Assembly: GCA_002418705.1 (NCBI GenBank)
Contig: DIEQ01000091.1
Location: 1-16,974, forward strand
Reading direction: 5' to 3'
Length of the DNA stretch: 16,974 nt
From: Mageeibacillus sp. UBA5770
Lineage (GTDB): Bacteria; Bacillota_A; Clostridia; Saccharofermentanales; Saccharofermentanaceae
Shown here one piece after another: positions 7,116 through 13,877 of this stretch. The notes beneath the pieces were generated by a model. That model made no database searches. It worked only from the letters and a program-made list of their open reading frames with translations, and was not told the DNA's origin. Position 1 is the stretch's first letter, and each line of letters opens with the position of its first letter. A program made the position numbers and the translations under genes.

Positions 7116-7144
7116 ACGATACAACATATAGTGAGAAATGTCAA
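7116..7144 (-). promoter_or_regulatory. Leftward early promoter with an operator in the spacer
   Basis: On the minus strand, TTGACA (7139-7144) is followed after 17 nt by TATCGT (7116-7121), a consensus -35 with a weak -10. The spacer holds an operator copy (core 7122-7136). It would drive the HTH, CxxC and primase genes, with the first start codon about 35 nt beyond the -10. Confidence 0.65.
7122..7136. promoter_or_regulatory. Operator O1 (CAACATATAGTGAGA)
   Basis: This is a copy of a near-palindromic operator whose best form, TCACATATAGTGA, occurs at 7228-7240. It retains the ACATATAGTGA core and lies in the spacer of the leftward promoter. Confidence 0.65.
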
Positions 7145-7152
7145 TAAACAAT

Positions 7153-7165
7153 CTCACATATAGTT
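7153..7165. promoter_or_regulatory. Operator O2 (CTCACATATAGTT)
   Basis: This second copy, CTCACATATAGTTA-like, lies between the two divergent promoters. Such a middle site commonly helps cooperative repressor binding in lambda-type switches. Confidence 0.6.
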
Positions 7166-7177
7166 ACTTGCAAGTAA
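7164..7177. promoter_or_regulatory. Perfect 14-bp palindrome TTACTTGCAAGTAA
   Basis: This perfect palindrome overlaps the end of operator O2 and is unrelated in sequence to the other operators. It may bind a second factor, for example the excisionase-like protein. Confidence 0.5.
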
Positions 7178-7217
7178 AAAACGATAGCACACAATCTAAC
7201 AATATGTTGTATACTAC

Positions 7218-7246
7218 TTGACAATACTCACATATAGTGATAATAT
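7218..7246 (+). promoter_or_regulatory. Repressor promoter, consensus sigma-A, with an operator in the spacer
   Basis: TTGACA (7218-7223), a 17-nt spacer and TAATAT (7241-7246) make a near-perfect housekeeping promoter 22 nt before the start codon of the repressor gene at 7268. The spacer contains operator O3 (7228-7240), so the repressor probably controls its own synthesis. Confidence 0.85.
7228..7240. promoter_or_regulatory. Operator O3 (TCACATATAGTGA)
   Basis: This is the best operator copy, with TCAC and GTGA half-sites around a 5-bp ATATA centre. It fills the spacer of the repressor promoter. Confidence 0.7.
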
Positions 7247-7267
7247 TGCGACGTGAGGTGATAAAAA

Positions 7268-7708
7268 ATGTTTGCAGATAGACTGAAAGAAATACGTACC
7301 GAAAAAGGCATTACCCAGGTTCAGCTTTCCGAAATCCTTGAAGTGTCCAAAGGCACAGTGGCAATGTGGGAGACAGGAAAGCGAGAGCCGAACTACGTAA
7401 CACTGAACCAGCTTTCGGATATATTTGATAAGCGGATCGACTATATCTTGGGATACTCTAGTGACGCTTCTTCACCGAAAATGACCGAGGAGGACATTGA
7501 GCAGCTTGGCATTTGGGCAGCGGAGGAAAATTTCCAGGAAACCATGACCGCATACCTCAGGCTTGATGCATACGGGAAAGATGCTGTAGAGGGCCTCATC
7601 CGGGCAGAATTGACAAGATGCCGGGAGCAGGAGACGTTATTCCCCGAAGGAAACTTCCGGGTGAGCATCCGACTTAAAAAGGATTTGAAAAATGCCGCAG
7701 AACTTTAA
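7268..7708 (+). CDS. Xre/cI-type HTH repressor of the element, 146 aa
   Basis: The N-terminal HTH-Xre domain covers residues 3-62 (RLKEIRTEKGITQVQLSEIL, then SKGTVAMWETGKREPN), the classic 434/cI fold. Residues 70-146 form an acidic then basic C-terminal part without a visible LexA-type Ser-Lys protease, so induction by RecA-driven self-cleavage is not supported. GAGGTG lies about 7 nt before the ATG. It faces away from the replication operon, and the shared intergenic region holds three copies of one operator. The likely role is to repress the replication/excision operon and tune its own promoter. It is the only rightward gene of the element, and a hairpin follows the stop codon. Confidence 0.88.
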   Translation: MFADRLKEIRTEKGITQVQLSEILEVSKGTVAMWETGKREPNYVTLNQLSDIFDKRIDYILGYSSDASSPKMTEEDIEQLGIWAAEENFQETMTAYLRLDAYGKDAVEGLIRAELTRCREQETLFPEGNFRVSIRLKKDLKNAAEL

Positions 7709-7715
7709 TAGTAGA

Positions 7716-7739
7716 GGCACTGCCAGAGCCCGCAGTGCC
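7716..7739 (+). terminator. Hairpin just after the repressor gene
   Basis: This is a perfect 8-bp stem, GGCACTGC (7716-7723) with GCAGTGCC (7732-7739), starting 8 nt after the stop codon. No T-run follows, so it may be an RNA stabiliser or a site element rather than a complete intrinsic terminator. Confidence 0.45.
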
Positions 7740-7830
7740 GAAGTATCAGCAGCAGCCTAGAATCGCAGGATTACTTCTATCGCAAGAAACAGTAGAAGGT
7801 AGGATGTGTTTTAATTACATAAACATTGAA

Positions 7831-7870
7831 ATACAGACATTCGCAGAGATGCAAATGTCTGTATTTTTAT
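7831..7870 (+). terminator. Strong Rho-independent terminator
   Basis: A perfect 11-bp stem, ATACAGACATT (7831-7841) with AATGTCTGTAT (7854-7864), is followed by TTTTTATTG. It probably ends the repressor transcript and marks the right part of the element. Confidence 0.85.
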
Positions 7871-7919
7871 TGTATTTTTGGATTTTCCCATTATTTTCAC
7901 ACTGTTTGAAAAGTATGAA

Positions 7920-8377
7920 CTATTGGAACCAAGCATTTATAACTTGAACAGCCTCAGTCATATCGTCCAAACTTGTGTGGACATAGATACTTGTCATATC
8001 GATTTTGCTATGACCTAGGAGCTTCTGGACGGTCGGAAGGGCACCCCGGCACGAACAAGCTGAGTAGTATAGGTTTGGCGGAATGCGTGGAACTTCTTAT
8101 GTGATACTCCAGCCTTTTTCAACAATCTGCCATATGCAACATAAATGTTGGTAGTGTCGTAAAGCAAACCAGTTTCAGTATTGAAAATGTACTCCGGCTG
8201 CCCACCAATTCCAATTGCCATACGTTCAGCAATTTGTCTCGCCTTATGCGCATCAAGTTCTCGGGAAAGATCAGTCGGGAAGGGGACTATCCTATGACTG
8301 CTTTCGGATTTTGGTTTCCAGATTTCCCGGACTCTTTTCCTTACACCTTCTGCATCCACATGTGTGGAGTGCTGATC
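7920..8377 (-). pseudogene. Tyrosine integrase, C-terminal half only, frameshifted
   Basis: This is the remnant of a phage-type tyrosine recombinase. The minus strand reads from THVDAEGVRKRVREIWKPKS through the HxxR motif (KFHAFRQTYTTQL), then after a one-base shift near 8040 continues as LPTVQKLLGHSKIDMT and IYVHTS, with the catalytic Tyr, to a stop at 7920-7922. The N-terminal domain and the first catalytic Arg region are missing. An in-frame TAA at 8390-8392 lies just upstream of the recognisable part. It lies outside the serine recombinase element and is a relic of another integration. A fragment at 13547-13786 covers the missing first-Arg region in the same orientation. Confidence 0.88.
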
Positions 8378-8389
8378 ACTAACATATTC

Positions 8390-8557
8390 TTACTCAAGAA
8401 AGTTCATAACCAGGTTCAGCATGGCTTCCTTTTCTTCCGGCTTTGATTCTGCAATCGTTATGGTGATAGCAACCAAGGTATTGTCTTCTATAATCTTTTC
8501 GCCATCACTGAATAGCAAGTCGTTCTTGTCAAGGAAGTATAGGAATAGGTATCGCAG
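8390..8557 (-). pseudogene. Unrecognised protein fragment
   Basis: A minus-strand open stretch between two TAA codons encodes about 55 residues ending in AESKPEEKEAMLNLVMNFLE. Its look is protein-like: mixed charged and hydrophobic residues, no low complexity. It is in the same frame as the integrase fragment that follows after the stop, but there is no start codon with a ribosome site. It is probably the tail of a gene truncated by rearrangement; I do not recognise the family. Confidence 0.3.
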
Positions 8558-8636
8558 TTACCCCACCGCTCTAGCATGCAATTTTTTTACGCCTTTATGC
8601 AGAAATTCCATATTAAAGCTATAAGGTGGTATCGTT

Positions 8637-8680
8637 TTGGTACTGCGATGTCTGAAAGTGTTTCATAATGGTACTGCCCG
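8637..8680 (+). promoter_or_regulatory. Candidate upstream activator sites for the sigma-54 promoter
   Basis: TGGTACTGC occurs twice in direct orientation, at 8638-8646 and 8669-8677, 31 bp (about three helical turns) apart. A related inverted copy, GCAGTTACC, is at 8555-8563. They lie about 95-135 bp upstream of the -24 element, in the usual range for enhancer-binding proteins. The assignment rests only on repeat structure and position. Confidence 0.4.
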
Positions 8681-8771
8681 AGAATATTAATGGCATTGTA
8701 AAATTTGATAAATATGCAAAAGCGTTGATAAAAAACGAGGTATTCAATGATGCGACCAAACTAAAAGTTTG

Positions 8772-8787
8772 TGGCACCTAATTTGCA
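8772..8787 (+). promoter_or_regulatory. Sigma-54 (-24/-12) promoter of the aminotransferase-permease unit
   Basis: TGGCACCTAATTTGCA matches the sigma-54 consensus TGGCAC-N5-TTGCA exactly, with GG (8773-8774) and GC (8785-8786) separated by 10 nt. Transcription would begin near 8798, giving a leader of about 235 nt. Sigma-54 promoters need an AAA+ enhancer-binding activator, none of which is encoded in this window. Confidence 0.85.
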
Positions 8788-9035
8788 TAAAATAATAAGA
8801 GACAAATCATATGCTGATTTTACTTTAGATAGAGGGGGGCGGAAAAAAATATGAAGTATTAACAATCATTATATAGAAAAGGCGAATAAAGAAGATTGTA
8901 TTAGTCTAAAACGCAACTTAAAGTTAGGCCAGATGAAGAAATTGTATCAATCAAAAGTTCTATGATAATCTGAATTGAATTTGATTTGTCGCATTCAACT
9001 AAATTCATGTAGGTTTCAAAGCAGGAAGGAGAAAA

Positions 9036-10451
9036 ATGAGTAGTCAAAAAGAATGGGAAAAGCTAATGGAATATGATAAGAAGTATTATATGCATAATCG
9101 AACACCAGAGGCAGATTATGTTCCCTTTGCAATTGAACGAACAGAGGGAACAGATACTTTGGTGACACCGGATGGTAAAAAGTATTTAGATTTCCAAAAT
9201 CAAGCTGTAAATGCTAACTGTGGACAGACTCATGAAAAAATCAGAGAAAAAGTAAAAGAATGTGTAGATAGGTACGGTGTATTAGTTGATGTTTATTTAA
9301 ATGAATATAAAGCTCAAGCGCTTAAATTATTAATGGAGGATATTATAGGGCCTGATAATTGGGCGGGAAGAATGAAGTTCTTAAGTGACGGAAGTGATGC
9401 TGTGGAGGTAGCAGCATTACTAGCAAGAATATATACGGGAAAACCTATTATTGCAACTCGAGAATGTTCATTTCATGGATGGACTGGAACTGCAGTATCA
9501 TTTACGACCGTTAGGAGCGCGCGAAATAATTATTGGGATCCTGTAAGTAATACCCAAATATCAAACCATCAACAATCGACGACAGCACCTGTAGTGGTTG
9601 GCCCTGCGCCTTTTTGTTTTAGATGTCAATTGGGTTATAAAAGGGAAGAATGCATTAAGATGAAAGGAGAATATCCTTGTGTAGCTGTACTGAGACAGAG
9701 AATTCTAGCTACAGGTCTTGATGTTGTTGCAGCACTTATTACTGAACCCATTCAGGGTGTAGGATCAATTATTCCACCGAAGGATTACATAAGGCAAATA
9801 AGGCAAATGACAAAAGATTTGGGAATCCTTTGGATCGCAGATGAGATCATTACCGGATTTGGAAGAACAGGCAAATGGTTTGCATACCAATATTATGGCG
9901 TTACACCGGATATATTGATTTTAGGTAAAGGATTAGCTAATTCAGCTTCTGTAAGTGCCGTGGTAATAAATAAAGAAATGTCTAATTTTTTTGAAACTAA
10001 ATGGTTGAAATTAGTGAGCACCTATGCGGCAAATCCTTTAGCGATGGCGGCCTTAGTAGCGAATCTAGAATTTATGATAGAGAATAATGTTCCCGAAAAA
10101 GCTTACAAAATAGAAGAAATAATGGGGAAAAGATTAAAAGAAATGGAGAAAAAGTTTACATGTGTAGGCATTGTTGAAGGTTGCGGAGCATTGTGGTCAA
10201 TGGAACTTGTTAAGGATTGTGATAATACCCCATTTATAGATGCAGACAGAAATTGGGCGCCCGGAGATGGTTATCCCAATCCGCCTACTATGATAGTCAG
10301 GAAAAAGGCAATGGAAAAAGGAGCTATTTTTGGAGGATTTATGCCTAATACATTAAGAATTGCTACTTCTTTGTTGATTTCAGAAGAAGAAATAAATAAA
10401 GGTATGGATGCATTGGAATATGGTCTTGCATACCTTGAAAGTACACTGTAA
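9036..10451 (+). CDS. Class III (fold type I) PLP aminotransferase, 471 aa
   Basis: This is a PLP-dependent aminotransferase of the omega-amino acid/GABA/ornithine class, moving an amino group from a terminal amine or omega-amino acid to pyruvate or 2-oxoglutarate. Visible landmarks are the phosphate-binding SDGSDAVE (117-124), the aromatic/His SFHGW (145-149), TEPIQG with E237, IADEIITGFGRTG with D269 that contacts the pyridine N, and GKGLANS with K298 as the Schiff-base lysine. Length fits the class. An insert at about 192-216 carries four cysteines (C194, C197, C206, C215), shared in part with some clostridial relatives. AAGGAG lies 4 nt before the ATG. The permease gene follows after 80 nt, so the two are likely co-transcribed from the sigma-54 promoter. 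Substrate cannot be fixed; candidates are beta-alanine, GABA, taurine, a diamine or a diamino acid. Confidence 0.93.
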   Translation: MSSQKEWEKLMEYDKKYYMHNRTPEADYVPFAIERTEGTDTLVTPDGKKYLDFQNQAVNANCGQTHEKIREKVKECVDRYGVLVDVYLNEYKAQALKLLMEDIIGPDNWAGRMKFLSDGSDAVEVAALLARIYTGKPIIATRECSFHGWTGTAVSFTTVRSARNNYWDPVSNTQISNHQQSTTAPVVVGPAPFCFRCQLGYKREECIKMKGEYPCVAVLRQRILATGLDVVAALITEPIQGVGSIIPPKDYIRQIRQMTKDLGILWIADEIITGFGRTGKWFAYQYYGVTPDILILGKGLANSASVSAVVINKEMSNFFETKWLKLVSTYAANPLAMAALVANLEFMIENNVPEKAYKIEEIMGKRLKEMEKKFTCVGIVEGCGALWSMELVKDCDNTPFIDADRNWAPGDGYPNPPTMIVRKKAMEKGAIFGGFMPNTLRIATSLLISEEEINKGMDALEYGLAYLESTL

Positions 10452-10531
10452 TTTTGTGATGAGCAAGTAAAAAGAAATCTCGGATCCGGGAGTTTAAACT
10501 CAACTTATAATTAGAAGGAGAAAGAAGGATT

Positions 10532-11890
10532 ATGGATACTAATATTGAGAAGTTTGGTTATAAGCAAGAATTAAAAAGGGAACTAAGTACGTTTGATCTT
10601 GTTACATTTGGTTTGATATATTTAGGACCATTAGGTTCATTGGTAATGTATGGGATAATAACTACGAATTCTCAAGGGCAACCAATTTTATCGTGCCTTA
10701 CAGCTTTTATTGCTGTAATATTCACGTGCTACAGCTATAGTCAAATGGTCAAAGTCTATCCAATGGCAGGTGCTGCATACACATATACATCAAGAACTAT
10801 GGGGAGTAAAGCAGGCTTTATTTTTGGCTGGGCATTAATATTGGATTACTTTTTTGTACCAATGCTAATATTGACTATTACATCAATGTATGCATCAAGG
10901 CAATTTGGCATTATGCCTTTTTGGGGATATTTGGCAGTTTATTTAATACTAATTTCTGCAATAAATATTTTGGGGTCAAAAGTTATGTCTAAAACCAATG
11001 CAATTTTTATTGCATTGATGTATTTGGTTGTATTTTTATTCCTTTTCTTGGGAATAAGATATCTAATAGTTAATCAAATTCAAGTTGACTTATTGAAGCC
11101 AATTATTGATTTTGATAATTTCAATTTAATGGCTGTTTCGGCAGGGGCAATTATAATGATTGTTCAATACCTGGGTTTTGATGCAATTACTGTAATGGCA
11201 GAAGATAGTACGGAAAAGACAGTAAAAAATATTGGTAAAGCTCTATTTATTTGTGCTACATTTTATACTGTAATTTTATTGTTAATATTTTATGTAGGTG
11301 AATTAATAATGCCTGATTATACACTCTTTGAAGCGCCGAATACAGCAATGATAGAGCTTGGCAATTTAATTGGAGGAACTACATATACAACAATAGCTGT
11401 AACTCTAAAAGTCATTACGGTAATAGCTGCGGGAGTAGTGGCTCAGGCTTCAGCAAGTAGATTGCTTTATGGTATGGGAAGAGATGGCGTCTTAGCAAGA
11501 TCTTTATTTGGGAAAATCAATGTACGTTTCAAAACGCCTGTTAGAACTATAATTTTTATGTCAGTTATTACATTTATGGGTGGATTATTTATAAGTGTGG
11601 GTACTTTGTCTGAAGTAGTCTCTTTTGGAGCGTTAATTGCGTTCTTGGGGGTGAATGCATCAGTAATTATCCATTTTCATATTATTAACAAAAAAGGTAA
11701 ATGGCACCATATAGTGTTTCCATTACTTGGAATAATAGTAACAGGGTATGTTTTGGTTGGGATGTCGCCTGTAGCGAAAATAATGGGATTGTCTTGGATA
11801 GCCATAGGAATTGCATATATGCTTATTAGAAGTGCTGTACAGCCAAGTTTTAAAGAGATTTTAAAGAAAGATATATTTAGCGAAACATAA
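10532..11890 (+). CDS. APC-superfamily amino acid/amine permease, 452 aa
   Basis: This is an integral membrane secondary transporter with about 12 hydrophobic segments. The first begins near residue 22 with the APC-type LVTFGLIYLGPLGSLVMYGI. The family stretch GAAYTYTSRTMGSKAGFIFGW is at about 79-99, and the conserved YLGFDAITVMAED is around 212-224. A short basic cytoplasmic N-terminus and a basic tail are present; there is no signal peptide. The start has AGAAGGA close upstream, with a second AAGGAG a little further away. It is presumably importer (or exchanger) of the substrate, or product, of the aminotransferase. It is AT-rich like its partner gene. Specificity is unknown. Confidence 0.9.
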   Translation: MDTNIEKFGYKQELKRELSTFDLVTFGLIYLGPLGSLVMYGIITTNSQGQPILSCLTAFIAVIFTCYSYSQMVKVYPMAGAAYTYTSRTMGSKAGFIFGWALILDYFFVPMLILTITSMYASRQFGIMPFWGYLAVYLILISAINILGSKVMSKTNAIFIALMYLVVFLFLFLGIRYLIVNQIQVDLLKPIIDFDNFNLMAVSAGAIIMIVQYLGFDAITVMAEDSTEKTVKNIGKALFICATFYTVILLLIFYVGELIMPDYTLFEAPNTAMIELGNLIGGTTYTTIAVTLKVITVIAAGVVAQASASRLLYGMGRDGVLARSLFGKINVRFKTPVRTIIFMSVITFMGGLFISVGTLSEVVSFGALIAFLGVNASVIIHFHIINKKGKWHHIVFPLLGIIVTGYVLVGMSPVAKIMGLSWIAIGIAYMLIRSAVQPSFKEILKKDIFSET

Positions 11891-12012
11891 TCATTCTTAG
11901 CAATTTTATAAGTTTGTGGGCGCGTTTGAGATTTGTGTATCCTCTCAGGATGATCTGTGAGATGACAGCACCAGTTGCACGAAATGGACAAATGCCCTGG
12001 CAAGTGAAATAT

Positions 12013-12082
12013 ATCACCGCTCCCAAGGGATGTCAACGTTTTTTGCGGACACCAAAAAAACCGTTTCCTTGAGAGCGGTGAT
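12013..12082. repeat. 16-bp inverted repeat downstream of the permease gene
   Basis: ATCACCGCTCCCAAGG (12013-12028) pairs with CCTTGAGAGCGGTGAT (12067-12082), with one mismatch and a 38-nt loop, followed by TTTTAATTA. It may terminate the permease transcript. Alternatively, the loop contains a GATGTCAACGTTTTTTGCGG-type sequence that could be the outer end of the IS256 remnant. Confidence 0.5.
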
Positions 12083-12102
12083 TTTAATTAAAGTATGTCA
12101 TT

Positions 12103-12746
12103 TTAGGAAATTCCGTCTTCGACATAGACCATCGGCTGATCCAGAATCGTACCCAACTTTGAACTCTACCTGTCCAGTTTTTTGTGATGTCCCGAATCTC
12201 CAGATAGAGTGATTTTAGAAGGGCTTCCTCCGAAGGATACGCCGCCTTGCTTTTGGTTACTTTTCGGAGCTGGCGATTGAAATTTTCGATGGCGTTTGTC
12301 GTATAGATGATCTTTCTGATTCCTGGAGGGTACTAAAAAACGTGTTTGTTTCAAGCCAATTGTTGCGCCACGAACGAACCGCATTGGGATATTTCGATAC
12401 CCACTTTGCTTCAAACCGGTCTAGCTCGTGCAAGGCGCCTTCTTCTGTCGCCGCCTTGTAAACGAGCTTGAGATCGGCTACGAAAGGTTTTAGATACTTG
12501 TAGGATCTATAGCTCGTGGAGCTTCGTATTTGATGAACAATGCAGCGCTGGATCTCTGCGCCCAAATAAGCCGTTCTGATGGCGTCCGAGTAACCGCTAA
12601 GACCATCAACAAATGCAATCAGGATTTCTTTCAGCCCTCGATTCTTCAGCTCATTCATCACAGAAAGCCAAAAATTGCTGCTCTCGCTTTCACCGATCCA
12701 AAGCCAAAGGACATCCTTCTGTCCTGTCAGATCGAAGATAAAGAAT
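12103..12746 (-). pseudogene. IS256-family (mutator type) transposase remnant
   Basis: This is a broken IS256-like transposase. The minus strand shows, in order, FDLTGQKDVLWLWIGESESS, MNELKNRGLKEILIAFVDGL, AEIQRCIVHQIRSST, the WVSKYPNAVRSWRNNW block and, after a frameshift near 12335, PPGIRKIIYTTNAIENFNRQ and RKVTKSKAAYPSEEALLK, then DITKNWTGR. A second shift near 12150 restores the family ending (VYVEDGIS) with a stop at 12103-12105. The N-terminal third, with the first DDE acidic residue, is absent. A candidate terminal repeat starts around 12029. It is inactive. Confidence 0.9.
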
Positions 12747-12811
12747 TCTAAGAGCTACTCTTCTGTAACTCATTCAAGAAAACCTTTATTTTACAATGCT
12801 TTTCTAGCTCC

Positions 12812-13009
12812 CTAGAACAAGCCCTTAGCTTTACAAAACCGATAAAACCCATTCATGGCTTTTTCATCCCCTATAGTCGTTGCTTCGCCATGGGAAGGGT
12901 ATACGAAGGTGTCTTCTGGCAAAGACTCTATTAAAGAAATGACCGTCTCTCTAAGCCCCCTCTGCTCTCCACTCGGAAAATCCCATTTACCTACCGAACC
13001 TCGAAACAA
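12812..13009 (-). pseudogene. C-terminal tail of an MBL-fold metallo-hydrolase (glyoxalase II-like)
   Basis: About 65 residues match the end of GloB-like MBL-fold hydrolases: FRGSVGKWDFPSG (the family FRGSVGR-D-P block), then LPEDTFVYPSHGEATTIGDE with the metal-ligand His of the YPGHG motif. The main zinc-binding HxHxDH part is missing, and an in-frame TGA precedes the open stretch (a TTG would be the only start). It is a truncated remnant, not a functional enzyme. Confidence 0.82.
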
Positions 13010-13054
13010 TCACCATTAAAGAGTGATACAATATTTAAAAGGCAGGTGATTTAA

Positions 13055-13486
13055 TTGGAGCATGAAAAAATAAAATTAGATGAGATCGATCAAATAATAC
13101 TCTCGATCCTTTCCGCTCATGCTCGAATCCAGTGGTGCCAAATCGGTGAAGAAATTCATATGACAGGACAGGCTGTAGGTTAAAGAATCAAGCGTTTAAC
13201 TCAAGTCAGCGTTATTAAAGGCTATTATACCGCTATAGACACGGCTCTTTTCAGCACATCCCATGAAGATTACATCACAGTCATTTTGGTTTCTGAAAAT
13301 CATAAAGGATTTTTAGAGTTTGTTAATACTATGTCCAATATAAAAGAAGCCTGTAGAACCAGTGGCAGCGGGTGCTACCTCTTAAAAGTTGAAACAGAAA
13401 GCAAAATTGAGCTTGAACAACTTCTTGAACGAATCATCCCTTTTGGGAATTATCAAGTGAATTCAGTGATTTCCAAGATCAAATAG
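13055..13486 (+). pseudogene. Lrp/AsnC-family transcriptional regulator with one in-frame stop
   Basis: From a TTG start with AGGTGA 7 nt upstream, the frame reads LDEIDQIILSILSAHARIQW, then GEEIHMTGQAVG, a TAA codon at 13181-13183, then RIKRLTQVSVIKGYYTAID and a full RAM/AsnC effector domain ending at 13486. Length (143 codons) and domain order are those of an intact Lrp-like regulator; only the single nonsense codon, in the recognition helix region, breaks it. Lrp regulators sense amino acids, which suits the neighbouring catabolic genes, but this copy should not produce a whole protein unless the stop is read through or is a sequence error. Confidence 0.85.
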
Positions 13487-13546
13487 ACAAAAAACGAAAC
13501 CGAAGTGAGTGAGCTAAAGTTCTTAAAGAGAAAAAGCCCTGATTTC

Positions 13547-13786
13547 TCAGGACTTCTTGCTGTGTTTTCTTTGCAGCAGAACCACGCACTCAACGTGAGT
13601 CGGCATCGACATCGTGGTGTCTACATATATTTTGCCATTTCGGATGTCTTCATACCGGAGCGACAGCATTTCGCCTTTGCGCATGCCGGTTCCAAGAGCG
13701 AGAAGTATAAGGAACCTTATTCGGTTTCTCGCTGAGGCGAACTTGATCATCGCCATTTCATCGATTGAGAATATCTCAATGGTTTT
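13547..13786 (-). pseudogene. Tyrosine integrase fragment (first-Arg region)
   Basis: The minus strand encodes IEIFSIDEMAMIKFASARNR and RFLILLALGTGMRKGEMLSL, the part of a phage integrase that includes the first catalytic Arg (TGMRKGE), then RYEDIRNGKIYVDTTMSM, after which similarity fades. The N-terminal domain and the C-terminal HxxR/Tyr part are missing, and a TAA precedes it. It lies directly upstream of the lipB promoter. Confidence 0.8.
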
Positions 13787-13836
13787 TTAGACGCAGCCGA
13801 TTTTGCTAGATGAGATAGTTGCGCCTCGTTTCTTGT

Positions 13837-13852
13837 TGGCATAATATTTGCT
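13837..13852 (+). promoter_or_regulatory. Sigma-54-type promoter of lipBA
   Basis: TGGCATAATATTTGCT fits TGGCAY-N5-TTGCW with GG (13838-13839) and GC (13850-13851) 10 nt apart. Transcription would begin at about 13863, just ahead of the GAGGTGAG ribosome site and the ATG at 13878. Sigma-54 control of lipoate genes is unusual. Confidence 0.68.
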
Positions 13853-13877
13853 TTTTAAATCCAATGAGGTGAGAGTT

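Larger units (their letters stand above)
8558..9035. other. Intergenic region and leader upstream of the aminotransferase
   Basis: This AT-rich region contains candidate enhancer repeats, a sigma-54 promoter (both listed separately) and a leader of about 235 nt before the aminotransferase start. Short open stretches on both strands at 8600-8790 have no start context and are not called. I saw no clear riboswitch or attenuator in the leader. Confidence 0.45.

Noticed and set aside
7735..7947. 70-codon plus-strand open frame after the repressor
   Set aside because: It runs through a strong terminator hairpin and into the integrase remnant, with no ribosome site.
8600..8790. Short open stretches on both strands (one ending NILGQYHYETLSDI on minus)
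   Set aside because: No start context and no recognised family; the region is better explained by regulatory DNA and decayed sequence.
11677..12036. 119-codon minus-strand open frame at the end of the permease gene
   Set aside because: It overlaps the clear permease coding sequence antisense and shows no family motifs or start signal.
13505..13735. 76-codon plus-strand open frame
   Set aside because: It is antisense to a recognisable integrase fragment.
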